Positions 12,087-21,760 of a stretch of 64,000 bases of DNA are shown here, piece after piece. The notes under the pieces were generated by a model. The model saw nothing but the letters and a program-made list of their open reading frames with translations, made no database searches and was not told where the DNA came from. The stretch spans positions 496,001 to 560,000 of the forward strand of contig BRON01000013.1 of NCBI GenBank assembly GCA_024345305.1, read 5' to 3'. The stretch is from Mrakia gelida (Eukaryota > Basidiomycota > Tremellomycetes > Cystofilobasidiales > Mrakiaceae). Position 1 is the first letter of the stretch. Each line of letters opens with the position of its first letter. Position numbers and translations under genes: made by a program.

Positions 12087-12523
12087 GCGAGTCTCTTTGG
12101 TCGATGATGGAATGATGTTGAGATCTTCTTGATGCTCGTACGACGAACGTACTTGGGATTTTACAACATCGACAACGTTGAGTGAGTTTGACCCCAAGCG
12201 AGAGACGAGGGGAGGGAATCCGCCAGACCAGTCGCGTCGACTCGCTACCGTTATTCGTCGGCCAGGACTTCGCGGTCGCATGCCCTGTGTATTTATAAGA
12301 CGTGAAAAAGAGGGAAGTCGACGAATTATGTCATGAAGTAGAAGGAAGCGAAATCAACGAAAGTAAACAAAACAGCAACAACGTCGCGTCGCGGTTAGCT
12401 CGACGGACGAAGCTCTCCCCTCTCGTGAAACTCCCATCAGTCTGTGAACTACGATAAGCTAAGATCAGACTCGTGTTTCCGAGACCTGAAGAGGGAAAAG
12501 TCGAAAGCAAAGCTTACCATCGC
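12087..12523. other. Convergent intergenic region (3' ends of M16 peptidase and RRM gene)
   Basis: About 440 bp between two stop codons facing each other. Relatively AT-rich around 12290-12480 compared with coding DNA. No ORF, tRNA or repeat is supported. Confidence 0.4.
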
Positions 12524-15243
12524 TCAGTGGTATCTCTCGTCGTCCGACGAAACCCTCTCATCCGACGCAGCTCGTCTCTCTCGACCAAACTCGTCCAGTT
12601 CTCGATCTCTGGCCGTCAAACCAGACTCCCCCCTCGGTGGGTACTCGTTCGATCGATCGGTGACGGAACAAGACGACGCTGAAGCCGAAGGACGACTCGA
12701 GGACGACGAAGGCTCCAACTCGATCTCGAAGAAGATGGAGACTCGTCTCCCTCCGATGATGATCCCTATAGCAGGCCGAGGTGAACGGGCAAAGAAGACC
12801 TCTGCGTCGGCGATGATCGCAAAGAGGACACTCGGTTTGGGAGCTGCTTACCGTCGAGGTCTCGAACGAGCTCGGCTGCTCGACGCGTCTGTTTCGAGAA
12901 GAAGACGAGGGGAAGGGGTGAGCTCGATGTCTGGGCGTCCGAAGAGATAGCATGTTCAGAATAACGGTGAAGGAGAGATAGGCCGTGGAGGTGTCCCCCA
13001 GGGACGTGATTCTGATCCTACAAACGTCGACGCGAAGAGAAACGGGGAGGAAAGGTCGCGTCAGATAGCCGATTGAGCGCGATTCTCGAACGAACAACAC
13101 CAATACAAGGAGAGCTCACTGAGCGTATGAAGTGCCTTGTAGGTAGTGCTTGAGTTCAGGAGGAGTGAAACGGGGTGGCAGATTCTGATGGACAACGTCA
13201 AAGTCAGTCGAGCTCGGACGAGGATGGAAAGGCGGAGGCAAAGCGAGGGTACTTGCCTCGACGATCAGAGTTGCAGGATCGTAGTCTCGACGGAGAATAC
13301 CTCTGGAAGTACTCTTTGAAGCGACGGGTGACCTCGATCTCCCTCGACGACGTCCGCTTGAAGACTTTGAGGACTTGGATTTTCGACGACTGAGCTCCCC
13401 GCTCTCTTGGTCTGAGAACCTCACTTTCAGTCGAAGGGAGCCGAGTTGGACACCTGTCGCGCAAAGGAGAAGAAAAGGAAGCGACGTCGAAGAAGGAAAA
13501 AAAGGGAGGGAGTCGAAACAAGGAAGACCGACCATTCATCGCTTCTCGAGCTCGCGTCGAATCCGACTGCTCTTTGAGGCTCACGAAGGCGATGACCCCT
13601 TTGCGGACGTCCTCGGAAACATGTTTCGTGATGCTGAGAAGCCGGAAAGAATGCGAGGGAGCGGGAACGGATCAGCGATGCCGTCCGTCAGAACCGAGGA
13701 GAATTGAGAGGGTCTCACCTGTGAACGACGGCATGCTCCTCAAAAGCGTCCTTGAGGGTCGTTTGGGAGATTGTTGGGTCGATGGACTGTGTCGGCGAGA
13801 ACTCGAAAGGTACCGTCAGCGTGATCCTCCACCTCATAGCTTCGAGGCCGGCTCGGGTCTCGCTCGCTTGACGTGAAGACTCACCGAAACAATGAGCGTT
13901 CGACAAGGAGGAGCAGGAGCTTCATCAGCAGCATACGTGATCTGAAGTCGTTTCGATCCAACCATCTTATCGTCCATCTGCCGGATTGCGATCTTGGCTG
14001 CTCGAGAGAAAAGAACAGGCGGGGTGAGATCAGTTCGTCGCGTCGAGTCGGACAACCTCGGAGGATCGAGGGAGTACAACGGACCGTCTACAGGGTCTCG
14101 AAACTCTACGAAACCGATAAGCATACCCTTGACGACGCGAGTTCGAACACTGGCAAGGTAAAAGAAGCTCAGGTCAGGCAGTCGAGCTCGACAATCACGA
14201 TCAGGAAGCGAGGAGATCGCACTCCTCGATCGCTCCGAAGGGCTCGAAGAGATTTCTCAGGTCGTCGTTGGAGACGCTCGAGTCAAGATCCTGTGAAGAA
14301 GATCGGCTGGGACTGTCAGCCTTAAGATCGAAGCCTCGCCGAGCTGCGAGACGAGGAAAAGGATCAGCAGACGTATCCTCAGATTCAGAGTCGAGTAGTT
14401 GAAGCGCCGAGATGAAGCACCAGACGTGGATCCGGAAAGTCGAGGAGATCTGATTTTGTGGAAGGGAGCAATATTCAGTTGGAGCAAAGGGATAAGAACA
14501 TCGATGGGAAGAGGACGACGCGACGGACCGACCTTGTTTGATCTTGAGATGAGACAGAGCTTCGTCGAGCGGGCGATGCAGTTCGGTATCGACTGTTTCG
14601 AAGGCGGTTTGAGCCGGGTCAGGGTCAATCTCGACCTCGAAGAGGCGAAGAGGTGAAAAGAAAGGACGCACGGAGGCGGCGAGAAAGCTCTCCTCGAGGG
14701 ATCGTAGTACTTCGAGGAAGAGTACAAGACTGCTTGGGCAGGATCGGTAGAGTGTGATCTTCTGATTCAAATGAGAAGAGGGTTGATTAGCAGCGTACCT
14801 CTGGACTGAAGCGGGCAAAGGGGAGAAGACAGCCGAGATTCGAGCTCACCTCGAGGTCGACGTTTCCTCCCTCCAGTCTCGATCCGAGTCCTTCCCTTTC
14901 CTGTTGAAGCAAAGTCCAATCATTCAGTCAGCTCGTACACCCTCTTCGTCAGGAAGTCAAAAGAGCAGAGGACTCACCCTCGCTCCTGCTTAACCGCCCC
15001 ATCTCCAGTCGTCTGATCTTCGACTCGACTAGGTCTCCCATTCTGCTCCCTCGCCAGTGGTCCAGCGACGGCCAGGGCATGAGTTTGCGTAGGAGAAGAT
15101 GCGGGAGCTGGCGCGGGAGCCAGGCCGATGCTTTGAAGGAGGTTGAAGCATCTGAACAACGGCGGAAGTTGTCGTCAGAAGGGCGAGGCAAGGGAAGAGG
15201 GAGGAGGAACGAGCCGAGCTCACTCGAGCTCGACGTCGTCCAT
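12524..15243 (-). CDS. RNA-binding protein with three RRM domains
   Basis: Start at ATG 15243-15241 (MDDVELECFNLLQSIGLAP, then a Pro/Ala/Ser-rich region); stop at 12524. RRM1 reads SSSQDLDSSVSNDDLRNLFE, PFGAIEECDLL, then VRTRVVKGMLIGFVEFRDP, AKIAIRQMDDKMVGSKRLQI and TYAADEAP. RRM2 begins PCRTLIVS and continues QTTLKDAFEEHAVVHRS, VRKGVIAFVSLKEQSDSTRA, REAMNG and VQLGSLRLKVRFSD. A Ser/Arg linker (GRRRGRSRSP) follows. RRM3 is weaker: NLPPRFTPPELKHYLQGTSY, ITSLGDTSTAYLSFT, RRAAELVRDLDG and IIIGGRRVSIFFEIELE, then a Ser-rich tail ending SSDDERYH. The beta-strand and 'GF-x-x-F' spacing support RRMs, but the RNP1 aromatic residues are incomplete. The exon joins in 14300-14820 are uncertain, including the frame chosen there. 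Target RNAs and pathway are not evident. Confidence 0.7.
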
Positions 15244-15644
15244 TTCTGACGGATCCAGGAGGTTTCAAGGTTCGAAGAATTGGTGAAGTCGAGAGGAAGA
15301 TGTTAAAGTCTCTTCGACTTCGAGGAAGTTTGAGCGAGCTAGAGAGCTGTCTCGTTCGTGAGATGAAGGCAAAAAAGGGAGGGAGGAGGAGGAAGAACGG
15401 TGAGCTTCGTCGTTTCCTTCTTCGCTCCTCTACTCCTCTCTCCCACGGTCTCAAGATCCTCGAGGACGTACCAGCAAGGGCTTCACGAGGAGTCAAAGGG
15501 CTGAGGATCGAAGTCTGAGAAAGGCGATACAAATCGAGTTGAGAGTTGACGGCCAAATAGAGTTGAAGGAGGAGGAAACGAGCTGTCTTCACGCAAACGA
15601 CGACCTTCTCCTCCCTCCCTCCCATTCCCACCTCGCCTCAAGCG
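15244..15644. promoter_or_regulatory. Divergent promoter of RRM gene (-) and aprataxin (+)
   Basis: About 400 bp between divergent start codons. Pyrimidine-rich on the + strand at 15390-15470 and 15600-15640, next to the aprataxin ATG. No other feature is seen. Confidence 0.45.
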
Positions 15645-16654
15645 ATGTCCTGGTCAACGACTCTCCTCACCTACGCCTCCTACTCCTCTCCTTCTACTCA
15701 GATCCCTCGAAAGGAGTACCTCGACCACACCTCTCGCTTCATCCTCATCGGAGATCTCTATCCCAAAAGCACCTTCCACTGGCTCATCCTTCCTCGTCTT
15801 CCCTTCCCTCTCAAGGATGGCTCGACTCTACAAGCCTCTCAACTGGAGGACATCCGAACGATTCTCAGCTTGGAGAAGTCGATAGCGATGGAGGTGCTGG
15901 AGGGATTGGAGGAGATGCTGGAGATCGTGAAAGGGAGGATGAGGGTCAAGATGAAGGAGGAGCTGGATGGGTTCGAATGGGATATCTGCAATGGTTTCCA
16001 TCCTATTCCTTCGATGAGGTGAGTTGTATCGATTCAGAGCGCTTAAGAGAGGGGGTCAGAGGCGGGCGAAGAAGGGCAACGACGACGAGGCAAAGGAGGT
16101 CGACGGACGCTGAGCTCTCACTCGTTTGGTTCTTCTTTCAACAGGCATCTCCACCTCCATGTCTACTCGAAGGACCTCGTCTCACCTTTCCTGAAGAAGC
16201 CGAAGCACTATCAGGCCTTCAACCCAAGTCTCGGTTACTCTTTACCACTGGAAACAGTCAAAGGATGGTTGATCGGTTCGTCGTCTCCTAGCTCCTCGTC
16301 GACTTCCATCTTTCTCTCTCAAGCCTGACCCTCAGCTCCTCCTGCCTCTCTCTTCTTCATCAGACAACGATACTAAAGTGCGTCTCGATCTTCTCTCCCC
16401 CTCGCTTCCTCCCTCCAAGTCGAGCTGACCTCGACGCACGACGCGTTCCACTACACTCCCTGCAGCTCCTCGTCATCGACGCCCCTCACTACCAAGCCCT
16501 ACTCGACTCCGAGATGAAAAGCTTCTACTGTAGTTTGACTTACAAGTCCGTCACTAGACTCAAGGAAGATCTTGAAGAAGAGTTTGAGTACCTTGAGGTT
16601 GTGAGCATAGCGTCGAGGAAGAAGCTGCTTGCCGCGTCGACGGTTGATCCATGA
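15645..16654 (+). CDS. HNT3: Aprataxin-like DNA deadenylase (HIT domain, degenerate zinc finger)
   Basis: Starts at ATG 15645 (MSWSTTLLTYASYSSP) and ends at TGA 16652-16654 after four exons. The HIT domain is clear: KEYLDHTSRFILIGDLYPKS, FHWLILPRLPFPLKDGSTLQ, EDIRTILSLEKSIAMEVLEG, and ICNGFHPIPSMRHLHLHVYS, which holds the histidine triad H-L-H-L-H. This is followed by the family-specific LVSPFLKKPKHYQAFN. Aprataxin removes AMP from abortive 5'-adenylated DNA ends left by DNA ligases, in the nucleus. The C-terminal part reads LLVIDAPHYQALLDSEMKSF then YCSLTYKSVTRLKEDLEEEF. Where the family normally has a C-x2-C...H...H zinc finger, only the first Cys remains. The N-terminal FHA domain of the human protein is absent, as in fungal Hnt3. 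HIT identity is firm; the zinc-finger loss is from my alignment by eye. Confidence 0.88.
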
Positions 16655-16887
16655 TCCTTCGCGACTCTCTCTTCTCTTTCTTCTTTCTTTTCGTCTGCTC
16701 TGTCTCCTTACCTCTTCAGCTCCTCTCGCTCATCGAAAGGGTGGCTCGTCGGACCAGTCTCCCACTCACGTCCGAGAGCCCATCGAAGTCAGCCCTGCGC
16801 CGCTCGCTCGAAAGCTCACAAGAGCCACGCGAGCTTCCGCCTCCCTTCCCTCCCCTCCAACCAATCAACCCCCCAACTCACAGCCCA

Positions 16888-19800
16888 ATGCCCTCTACCA
16901 TCCGTTCCTCCAGTGGCGTGCGCGTCCACGACCCTGTCCTTCACGATCCAACGATGATCTACGCTCCTTCGCCCGCGCTGTCTCGCGTTCCGAGTGGGAG
17001 CAAGACGCCTGATATCGAGCAGGAGGGGAAGAAGGGGAAAGTCGAGAGCCAGAGTAAGAATGTAGTTCTTGGGAGGAGTAGTTTCGGAAGGTGAGTCTCG
17101 TGGTTTCCCTATCGTAGGCGTGAGTCTGGAGGTACAGGAGGAGGGGAGGAACGAAGGGAGGAGATTGAAGGGAGGGAGGAAGATTGAAGCGAAGGGGGCT
17201 TGGGCTGGGCGAGTTGCAAGACGGAGGGCTGAAGAGCTACCTGCCTCTCAGAACCCTCAGGAGGGACTACTGGGGAGCAGAGCTTTCTACTGGCAAGCTC
17301 ATACCAGCAGTCGATGCGCTGGCGAAGGTCTGGGAGAGGCTGGAAGGAAGAGTGGGAAGGAAGCCGAAGCTCAATTCTCTCCTCCCTTCGCTCACAACCG
17401 ACTTTGCTCGACGGTCGTGAGCTTCCTCGCATCTCTTTGTCTCTCTCCTCAGGGAGGAAGAGGATATATGCGAGCGACGAGGTCCTCATCGACCTGCGCA
17501 TCTGCAGCTTTGCTATGGAGAAAGGACAGAGCTCAGGTCCCCGCCCCGCCCTCCCCTCCCCTTCGTCAAACCCTCCCCCGGTCCTTCATTCGTCCTATCG
17601 AACGGTTGACTGATTTATCCCTTTGCTCTGCTCTCTTTTTACAAACCAGACCTCCGTGGTAGGTATTCACTTCATCTCCTCTGCCTGCAGTCTTGTTATG
17701 CTGTGGCAGAAGCTCACCTCCTGCTCTCCTTCCCTCGCCTCGCCTCTCGAAGGTACGATCAAACGGGGAAAGCTCGTCCTGCGTTCGTCATTGGAATCGC
17801 TGGTGGAAGTGCTAGTGGAAAGGTGAGCTTCTTCTCTCCATCTCCTCTTCGTGGTTCTATGCTGACTCTGACGTTTTCGCTCGCTTTCTACAGACGAGCG
17901 TGGCGAGGGAGATCTTACGTCTGCTCGATCATGTTCCCAACGTCCTCATCCTCTCGCAGGACTCGTTCTACCGGTACCACGAACAAGACGAGATCGATCT
18001 CGCCTTTGCCAACGAGCTGGACTTCGATCATCCTAGTGCGATTGATTTCGGATTGTTCAAGGAGGTGCTGGAGGAGCTGAGGTTGGGGAACAGCGTCGAG
18101 GTGAGTCGAGAATCGAGATTGGTCGCTCGTTTGTTTCGAGTCGAGTATGGTTGAGCTGATGGCTCACGGCCTTCGTATTCCCTTCGTCCGTGCTGTCTCG
18201 TGTTTCTAGATCCGTGAGTTCGAGCATCAGGAAGGAAACGAGAAGCGACGCGTCGGCTGATCACCTCCCGTCTCGTCTTTCGTTCCATCAGCCATCTACT
18301 CGTTCGTGACGCATCAGCGTCTACCGGAAACTCAATACCTTTACGGAGCATCGGTCATCATCGTCGAAGGAATCCTCGCTCTTCAAGACGAGAGCCTGAG
18401 GGAGCTGTTCGATCTGAAAGGTCCGTTCGACACCTTTGTCCGTTTCGCTTGATGATCGTCTGACCCGTCTTTGCTCTTCCCAACGAACCGATCAGTCTTC
18501 GTCAACGTGAGTACTTGTATTCCCATCCGTGGAAGGAACCTCAAACTGACTCTGCTCCATCTTCCCTTTCCAGTGTGACGTGAGTCATTCATTCCCTTCG
18601 CCTCGACGCGTCTCGATCCGCCGGCGGCTGACCTTTCTTCTTCCCTCCTTCAGACCGATCTCATGCTTGCTCGTCGGATTCGAAGGGATGTCGAGGAGCG
18701 AGGACGTGACGTGATGGGTATCATCGATCAGTATCTGAGGTGCGTCTTTGGTTGACTTTCGACGAGTCGTAGAAACAAAGCTTGACGCGACTTCTCTTTC
18801 GTCTCCAGATTCGTCAAACCAAGTTATGACAACTTCGTGCAGCCGAGTTCCAAGTTCGCTGATATCATCGTCCCAGGAGCGCAGAACAACGGTAAGCTCA
18901 CACGTTCTCGCTCATCTTTCTTTTCCGACGACTTCTCGCTGATCTCGACGTCAACTCGCTTTCACACTCCTCAGTCGCCGTCGAGCTCATCGTCACCCAC
19001 ATCCGTCGTCAACTCTCCGACCGTTCCCTACGATTCCGTTCCCAACTCTCCACCGCCTCCCCAGGGACCAACACGCCATCGTCCTCCTCCCCTCCCAACC
19101 TCGTTCTCCTGGAGCAGACCTCTGGCCTCTCCGTCCTCGTCACCTTCCTCAGGGATCGAGAAACAGGACGAGACGATTTCATTCAGTTCAGTGACCGTCT
19201 AGCTACCTTGTCAGTCTTTCTTCCTCCCTCCTCTCTGCTCCAACGAGATGAACCTCGTCGCTGACTCTCTCTCTGTCTTCAATCGCACTCAGGGTCGTGG
19301 AGAAGGCGCTCAGTTTGCTGCCGTATCGAGATCAGATGGTCACGACTCCCCTCGATCTAGAGACTCTTGGAAAAGCTCTAGATGTGAGCTCGGTGAGCGT
19401 CGTGTGACGGGGACTCGAGTCGAGCAAGACGAGGACGGGACTGACGCGACTTTTCGCTCGCTCTTCTTTCGCAGGACGTCGTGGGAGTTTCCGTCGCTCG
19501 ATCGTGGGTTCTTCAAATTTACGCTGTACCTTCGAGCGCTCGTACTGACTCCCATTACGTTCTATCGTCTTGCAGAGGAGGACCTCTCGAGAAGGGTCTG
19601 CGTCGAGTCGTTTCGGACGCTCGTCTCGGTTCTCTTCTTATTCACGTTCGTATCTCGGTCTTTATCTCTCCCTAGTGAGCGTAGTGCCGACGCGACCCGT
19701 TTTACGTATCCCAGAACGACGAGAAGACCCAAGAACCCCTCCTCTACAACACCACCCTGCCCGCCGTCCTCAAATCCGCTCGAACAGCAGAGAAGTCCTG

Positions 19801-20371
19801 GGTGCTTCTCCTCGACTCTCAGATCGGAACTGGAGCCTCAGCCCTCAGTTCGTCGACCTCTTAAACCCTCTTTCCCTCTAGCCCTGTTTTCGTACTGACA
19901 GGTCTTCTCTCCTCGCTCGCTCGTCCTCGACTGTTCCAGTGGCCATCCGAGTCCTTCTCGACCACCACGTCCCAGAGGACCAGATCCTCTTCCTCACCTT
20001 CATCGCCACCCCTCAAGCCATCGAGACTCTTCGACGAGCCTTCCCTCTGGTCCGCATCGTCACCTCGCAGGTCGACGCGTCGTTGATCGAGATCAGTCAC
20101 CCTCCGTCGTCGGCGGTCAGGACGCAGGTTTCGGAGGGAGAGGTTGCGAGGGTCGAGAAGGAGTGGATGGTATCGCCAGGGTTTGGGGATATTGGGGATC
20201 GGTGAGTGACTTTGATCTCGACGGTTTCGCGAGAAAGGAGAAGCGGGTCGACGGGTGAGAAGAGACGACGAGATTCTGCTCGTTTCGCTCGTCGTTACTG
20301 ACTCCTTCGATCGTCTCTCCTTTCTATCAATCTGCCTCTGCGCTGTCCCCTTTAGATACTACTCGATCTGA
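16888..20371 (+). CDS. URK1: Uridine kinase with C-terminal UPRTase-like domain
   Basis: Starts at ATG 16888 (MPSTIRSSSGVRVHDPVLHD) and ends at TGA 20369-20371. The kinase part has the P-loop AFVIGIAGGSASGKTSVARE, the base-binding SQDSFYRYHEQDEIDLAFAN and FDHPSAIDF, then VEIPIYSFVTHQR, VIIVEGILAL, VFVNCDTDLMLARRIRRDVE, ERGRDVMGIIDQYL and KFADIIVPGAQNN. The second half is UPRTase-like: LLPYRDQMVTTP, GGPLEKGLRRVVSDARLGSL, the phosphoribosyl loop VLLLDSQIGTGASAL, and RVLLDHHVPEDQILFLTFIA, then FPLVRIVTSQVD. It phosphorylates uridine/cytidine for pyrimidine salvage. Conserved residues are kept only if micro-exons of 9, 4, 11 and 6 nt are spliced in (17650-17658, 18210-18213, 18496-18506, 18574-18579). 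The first intron (17091-17649) is about 560 nt, far longer than the rest. Confidence 0.9.
17650..17658 (+). other. 9-nt micro-exon in the uridine kinase gene
   Basis: The nine bases lie between an AACCAG acceptor and a GTAGGT donor. Joining exon end 17090 and exon start 17753 gives S-F-G-R-P-P-W-Y-D. The 'G-R-P-P-W-Y' motif just before the kinase domain is typical of fungal and animal uridine kinase-like proteins. Confidence 0.7.
18210..18213 (+). other. 4-nt micro-exon in the uridine kinase gene
   Basis: The four bases ATCC sit between a TTCTAG acceptor and a GTGAGT donor. Joining exon end 18100, this micro-exon and exon start 18292 yields V-E-I-P-I-Y-S-F-V-T-H, the conserved 'EIPxYxFxTHxR' stretch of uridine kinases. 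Without it the Ile-Pro pair is lost and the frame shifts. Confidence 0.75.
18574..18579 (+). other. 6-nt micro-exon (Cys-Asp) in the uridine kinase gene
   Basis: TGTGAC lies between TTCCAG and GTGAGT. It joins the 11-nt exon 18496-18506 to exon 18654, giving V-F-V-N-C-D-T-D-L-M-L. The family conserves 'F-V-(D/N)-(T/C)-D-x-D-x-R-L' here, so all three pieces appear to be needed. Confidence 0.75.
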
Positions 20372-20647
20372 TGAACTTCCAAGGTCCTCTAGCTGCATTC
20401 TGCGAGGGTCACTCCCCGTTGCGTGAGAAAGTCACCCGCGTCCGTCTCGTTCTCGAGTCTGAAAAGCGCTGACCATCTACACTTCGCTTTTGGACCATTT
20501 CTATCTCCTTTTACCACCCTTATACTCTAAACTTTCACCAGCTCTCAAAAACCTCGTTACCAAGGAGACCTCAAAGCGTTTTGAAAAGGAGTCGAAACGA
20601 GGTCGAGCCTTTTCGCCACCGACCACAACCTCCTTCCCTCACCCTCC

Positions 20648-21211
20648 ATGTCGTCTTCCTCTTCTTCCCTCGCAGAGTCCACCACCTTCTACACCGTCTT
20701 CATCACCGTCATCGAGAACTACCTTTCCGAAGAAGGCTACCTCGGGGACAAGTCGAACGGGGAACCTCAAGCTCCCATCTCCTTCAAATCCTTCTCCTCC
20801 CTCGCCGAAGCCAACGAAGCTGCCAAGCTCGTTCTCTGGGAGTTCCTCGTAGCAGACGAGCCTGAGGAGGACGATCTCACCGAAGATGGATGCTACGTCC
20901 CTTACAACTGCCTTTCTGAGGGAGTTTCGATGACCGTCGGGAAGGGAGGAGCGATCTGCATCTTCTGCGAGCCTGAGGAGGATCATACCGCGTACGAGGT
21001 CAGCGTCATCAAGAGTCAGCTCGAGAGACCTGGAAAAGCCTCTGGGAAGTCTGGGAAGGTGAGTTCTCGCGCGATGGCTTGAACGGAGGAAGGGAGGATG
21101 GGAAGAAGGCGAGACGACGAAACGCAACAGTCTGTCTGACCTTCGTCCTCGCTTCCTTTCGCTTGTCCTCGGTTCCTTCCCTTCCAGAAGAGTGCCCTCG
21201 AGAGACGATGA
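20648..21211 (+). CDS. Small conserved-looking hypothetical protein
   Basis: Two exons: from ATG 20648 through KASGKSGK, then after intron 21060-21187 the exon encoding KSALERR and stop TGA 21209-21211, about 145 residues. The product is acidic and soluble, with FYTVFITVIENYLSEEGYLG, ISFKSFSSLAEANEAAKLVL and VSMTVGKGGAICIFCEPEED. The alternation of predicted strands with a 'S-x-x-EANEAAK' helix recalls short basidiomycete proteins of unknown role that I cannot name. No signal peptide, membrane segment or cofactor motif is seen. It is convergent with the next minus-strand gene. An upstream start is possible but no in-frame ATG has better context. Confidence 0.6.
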
Positions 21212-21760
21212 ATCTCGAGTGAACACAAACTGCTTGTACGTTTCGATCATGGAGGGAGAATACGAGCAGGTGGAGTGCTCTTGCTCTGCTGCTCCATTAC
21301 AGATGACTGACCGACCCGACACTCCTTCTTTCTCGCCTCGACTCGTCCCTCCTCCACAGACTCCACCGTTCGAGACGACGAGAATCGAAGCACGGATATT
21401 GGAGGGGGACTGATCGGCCTGATGTGATGAGATGATCGCTTCGATCCGACTACGAGGTCGAGAAAGAGCGAGCAAGCGAACGAGGATGTCCAAGAAAACA
21501 ACAATCCCATCGTCAGTCAACAAGGAGTGAAAACAAGAAAACAGAGAAAACTCGACTACGTAGTGTCGGTAAAGTAGAAAGGTATACCCTGGAGACAGAT
21601 AACACGAGGGAGAGACGGAAAACAGACAAAAACAGCAACGAAAACCTCGACGCGACGCGACTCTCAACTCGACCCTCCCCTTCCTCTCCTCAGGCAGAAG
21701 TCGCACTTCCCACTCCCTGTACCCCCAACCCGGCCTTCCAAGCCTCACCCTCCCCTCCCC
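21212..21760. other. Convergent intergenic region
   Basis: About 550 bp between two facing stop codons. At 21690-21790 the motif GGCAGCAGTCGC / GGCAGAAGTCGC with CACTCCCTG(T/C)A occurs twice about 80 bp apart (near 21694 and 21771), together with a repeated CCCAACCC(G/A)GCCTTCCAAGC block. This is a short imperfect direct repeat spanning the 3' end of the minus-strand gene. No other feature. Confidence 0.45.
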
